Source of the DNA: Raineyella sp034933565
GTDB lineage: Bacteria > Actinomycetota > Actinomycetes > Propionibacteriales > Propionibacteriaceae
DNA: 64,000 nucleotides
Direction of reading: 5' to 3'
Assembly (NCBI RefSeq): GCF_034933565.1
Contig: NZ_JAYFNG010000030.1
Span: 1 to 64,000 of the forward strand
Shown here: positions 61,606-64,000 of the stretch, one piece after another
Position numbering within the stretch: the first letter of the stretch is position 1
Layout of the letters: each line of letters starts with the position of its first letter
Made by a program: the position numbers and the translations under genes
Notes under the pieces: generated by a model
What the model was told of the DNA's origin: nothing
Seen by the model: the letters and a program-made list of their open reading frames with translations, nothing else
Databases searched by the model: none

Positions 61606-63228
61606 ATGCACAACGAAGTGCACCCTGACAAGAGAGCCGGCGATGAGCGCGTCCGCGATGAGCGCGTCCGCGATGAGCGGGCCGGCGATGAGCAGGTCCG
61701 TGACGAGCAGATCGGCGACCACCCGGACTTCGCCCTCGAACTGCGTGGGATCACCAAGTCCTTCGGCACCAACAGTGTGCTGAAGGGCGTCACCCTGGCG
61801 CTGCGTCCGGGGACCGTCACCGCGCTTCTCGGCGCCAACGGGGCGGGCAAGTCGACGCTGATCAAGATCCTGGCCGGGGTCTACGAGGGCGGCGATGGCG
61901 AGATCCTGGTCCATGGCCGCCCGGTGGAGATCACCGACCCGATGTCGGCGGCCCGCAACGGCATCCAGACCGTGCACCAGCGGATCGACGAGAGCATCGT
62001 GCCCGGGCTGACGGTGGCCGAGAACCTGCTGTTCGAGGACATCGTCCACAACACCGTCCCGCGCGTGCGCTCGCTGCGGAACCTGCTGCCCCGGGCACGG
62101 GAGGTCAGCGAGATCCTTGACCTGCACTGGTCGGACGCCATGTTGCGCAGTGACGTCTTCGAGCTCGGCATCGCCGACGCGCAACTGCTCCTGCTCGCCA
62201 GGGCCCTGTCCAAGCATCCGTCCGTGCTCGTCCTCGATGAGCCGACCTCGACCCTCTCCCAGACCGAGGCGGATCGGCTGTTCGATGTCGTCCGGCGGTT
62301 GCGCGCCGACGGCGTGGCGATCCTCTACGTCTCCCACCACCTCAGCGAGATCAAGTCCCTCGCCGACGAGCTGGTGGTGCTGCGCGACGGCCAGATCAAG
62401 GACCGGCAGTCGACGCCCGTCGATCTGCCTCGCGCGGTCCGCTCGATGCTCGGCGCCGATGTCGCCGTCGAGGTCCAGAACCTCACCGAGCACCGGGGCC
62501 ACGACGTCGCCCTGGAGCTGCGCGGTGTCCAGCTCCTCAAGCGTTCGCGGCCGTTCGACCTGACCCTGCGGTACGGCGAGGTGACCGGCGTCCTGGGCCT
62601 CATCGGGGCCGGCAAGTCCGAACTCGCCCGGGGGATCTTCGGAGTGGCCCCGCTGCGCGCCGGGACGATGAGTCTCGACGGCAAGGCGTACGCGCCCCGG
62701 TACCCGGGCGAGGGCGTCCGCAAGGGCGTCTACCTCGTGCCGGAGGACCGCAGCGCCGAGGCGATGCTGCCCGGCTGGTCGTTGGCCCGTACGGTGAGCC
62801 TCCCGTTCATGGGGGAGATGAGCGACGGGGGAGTGATCAACCGCCAGCGGGAGAAGCGCCGGGCCGGGGCGGTGATCGAGGCGTGCAGCGTCGTCACCAC
62901 CGGCAGCGACCAGACCCTCGACGCGCTCAGCGGTGGCAACCAGCAGAAGGTGATCGTCGGCCGTTGGCTCGAGGGGCGCCCGCGAGTCCTGTTGATGGAC
63001 GAGCCCTTCCGGGGCGTCGACATCGGTGCCCGCCGTGACCTGTCCCGTAAGGCTCGCGAGGCGGCGGAAGCGGGCGCCTGCGTCGTCGTCCTGTCGAGCG
63101 ACGTCGACGAGATCCGCGAGGTGGCGGACCGGATCCTGGTGATGGTCGAGGGGCAGATCACCCTCGACTGCTACTCCTCCCAGGCGGACGCCGACTCGAT
63201 CATGACCAGCATGTCGGAGGTGGCATGA
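61606..63228 (+). CDS. Ribose-type ABC importer ATPase (RbsA-like, double domain)
   Basis: 540 aa with two ATPase halves. First: GANGAGKST, Q loop TVHQRIDES, Walker B VLVLDEPTSTL. Second: the degenerate Walker A GLIGAGKSE usual in RbsA, signature LSGGNQQK, Walker B LLMDEPFRGVD. The first-half signature reads ELGIADAQLLLLARAL, also typical of the family. The N-terminal 40 residues are Asp/Glu/Arg repeats (DERVRDERVRDERAGDE) from a 15-bp DNA repeat. GGAGGAAG precedes ATG 61606. ATGA overlap with the permease gene. Confidence 0.92.
   Translation: MHNEVHPDKRAGDERVRDERVRDERAGDEQVRDEQIGDHPDFALELRGITKSFGTNSVLKGVTLALRPGTVTALLGANGAGKSTLIKILAGVYEGGDGEILVHGRPVEITDPMSAARNGIQTVHQRIDESIVPGLTVAENLLFEDIVHNTVPRVRSLRNLLPRAREVSEILDLHWSDAMLRSDVFELGIADAQLLLLARALSKHPSVLVLDEPTSTLSQTEADRLFDVVRRLRADGVAILYVSHHLSEIKSLADELVVLRDGQIKDRQSTPVDLPRAVRSMLGADVAVEVQNLTEHRGHDVALELRGVQLLKRSRPFDLTLRYGEVTGVLGLIGAGKSELARGIFGVAPLRAGTMSLDGKAYAPRYPGEGVRKGVYLVPEDRSAEAMLPGWSLARTVSLPFMGEMSDGGVINRQREKRRAGAVIEACSVVTTGSDQTLDALSGGNQQKVIVGRWLEGRPRVLLMDEPFRGVDIGARRDLSRKAREAAEAGACVVVLSSDVDEIREVADRILVMVEGQITLDCYSSQADADSIMTSMSEVA
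61642..61716. repeat. 15-bp in-frame repeat, 5 copies
   Basis: GATGAGCGCGTCCGC at 61642 and 61657, with variants at 61672, 61687 and 61702. Five codons per unit give the DERVR/DEQIG peptide repeat. Confidence 0.92.
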
Positions 63229-64000
63229 CAATGACCCAGCAGGATATGACCCAACAGGACGTCACCCAGCAGGACACGACCGGGCCGGACGCCGTCCGGC
63301 CCGGCGCAGGGGCCCGGTCGCGCGTCGCCCGGCAGCGCTCGACGGCGAAGAGCCCGACCGGCAAGGGACCGGCGGGGAACAAGGACAGGCCCCGGGACGA
63401 GGACCTCACCGTCGCCATGCGGTTGCGCGACGGCGTCGTCAAGTACGGCTTCGTCGCCGTCACCGTGGCCCTCTTCATCTACTTCGCGGCCAGCGAGCCC
63501 TCCTTCTCCACCGGCCAGTCGATCTTCGCGATGCTGAAGTTCGCGTCCACGACGGCGATCCTCGGGCTGGCGATGACGTTCTCGATGGTCGTCGGCGGAA
63601 TGGACATGTCCATCGGGTCCCAGGCCGGACTCGCCGTGCAGATGGGCGCGATGACGATGGTGTTCTACAACATGACCGGGTCCACCGCGGTGATCGTCGT
63701 GCTCCTCACCGGCCTGCTGGTGGGGCTGCTCAACGCGTTCCTCATCGTCGTGTGCAAGATCCCGGACCTGCTGGCCACCCTCGCGATGATGTTCGTGATC
63801 CAGGGCGCGAAGCTCATCCCGGTGTCGGGCCAGTCCGTCTCCGGCGGAATGGTGCTCCAGGACGGCTCGGTCGCCCCCGGCAAGTTCACCCCCGGATTCC
63901 TGCAGATCGACCGGGGCATGATCGGGCCGATTCCGATCCCGGTGATCATCATGCTCGTCCTCGCCATCGCCTCCTGGTTCTTCCTCAGCCGGACGAAGTG
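63225..64000 (+). CDS. Ribose-type ABC importer permease (RbsC-like), partial
   Basis: The frame from ATG 63225 is open to the window edge, 258 codons without a stop. The first 70 residues are polar, starting with a 15-bp repeat that gives MTQQD three times (63231-63275), then basic. Membrane segments follow: VAVTVALFIYFAASEPSF, then LGLAMTFSMVVGGMDMSIGS, the RbsC-family hallmark, and IVVLLTGLLVGLLNAFLIVV. The C-terminal part is beyond the edge. A kinase for the imported sugar would be expected further right. Confidence 0.9.
   Translation, partial: MTMTQQDMTQQDVTQQDTTGPDAVRPGAGARSRVARQRSTAKSPTGKGPAGNKDRPRDEDLTVAMRLRDGVVKYGFVAVTVALFIYFAASEPSFSTGQSIFAMLKFASTTAILGLAMTFSMVVGGMDMSIGSQAGLAVQMGAMTMVFYNMTGSTAVIVVLLTGLLVGLLNAFLIVVCKIPDLLATLAMMFVIQGAKLIPVSGQSVSGGMVLQDGSVAPGKFTPGFLQIDRGMIGPIPIPVIIMLVLAIASWFFLSRTK

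Overview
This is high-GC DNA with bacterial gene density. Signs point to an actinobacterium: GTG starts are common, twin-arginine lipoproteins are present, two genes belong to the 13E12 (DUF222-HNH) family, and many genes appear to start without a leader, with a TANNNT -10 box 6 to 8 nt before the start codon. The order Propionibacteriales would fit, but no rRNA or other marker in the window settles it. I saw no tRNA, rRNA, CRISPR array, insertion sequence or prophage gene.

Layout. 1-6.7 kb: the tip of a response regulator, then a glycerophosphodiesterase and a UgpAEBC-like importer. 6.9-13.2 kb: single housekeeping genes (GNAT, ACT protein, alpha/beta hydrolase, queuosine-precursor transporter, DUF222-HNH, TetR). 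13.3-17.4 kb: a small GH13 enzyme, then UDP-galactopyranose mutase with a family 2 glycosyltransferase. 17.4-25 kb: membrane proteins and an ABC-F ATPase with a possible attenuating leader. 25-27.9 kb: copA and copZ behind two CsoR-type operators. 28-31.5 kb: a rifampin-phosphotransferase-like enzyme coupled to a TrpF-like protein that lacks the catalytic cysteine. 31.6-42.8 kb: a polyol catabolic island (SorC regulator, erythritol/threitol-type dehydrogenase, importer with two different ATPases, DhaKL-type kinase, RpiB-type isomerase, AraD-like protein). 43-53 kb: alarmone synthetase, HEAT protein, M3 peptidase, RecQ-phosphoribosyltransferase fusion, second DUF222-HNH, aldo/keto reductase, secreted protease. 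53-64 kb: a GntR-controlled sugar island, cut off at the right edge.

The last island is the most interesting. It combines an MtnA-type aldose-1-phosphate isomerase, a class II aldolase fused to a short-chain dehydrogenase, a second class II aldolase, a cupin, a clear LsrF homologue and a ribose-type ABC importer. The carbon chemistry closes. Oxidation at C4 of 5-deoxyribulose-1-phosphate, the expected MtnA-type product, gives 3-hydroxy-2,4-pentanedione-5-phosphate, which is the LsrF substrate, and LsrF would release DHAP and acetyl-CoA. This suggests an oxidative 5-deoxypentose pathway that borrows the last step of AI-2 breakdown. It is inference, not proof.

A second theme is short tandem repeats. 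Units inside or beside coding N-termini are multiples of three (15, 18, 27 bp; 81 bp in UgpA). Units between genes mostly are not (6, 7, 14, 16, 17, 20, 31, 32 bp).
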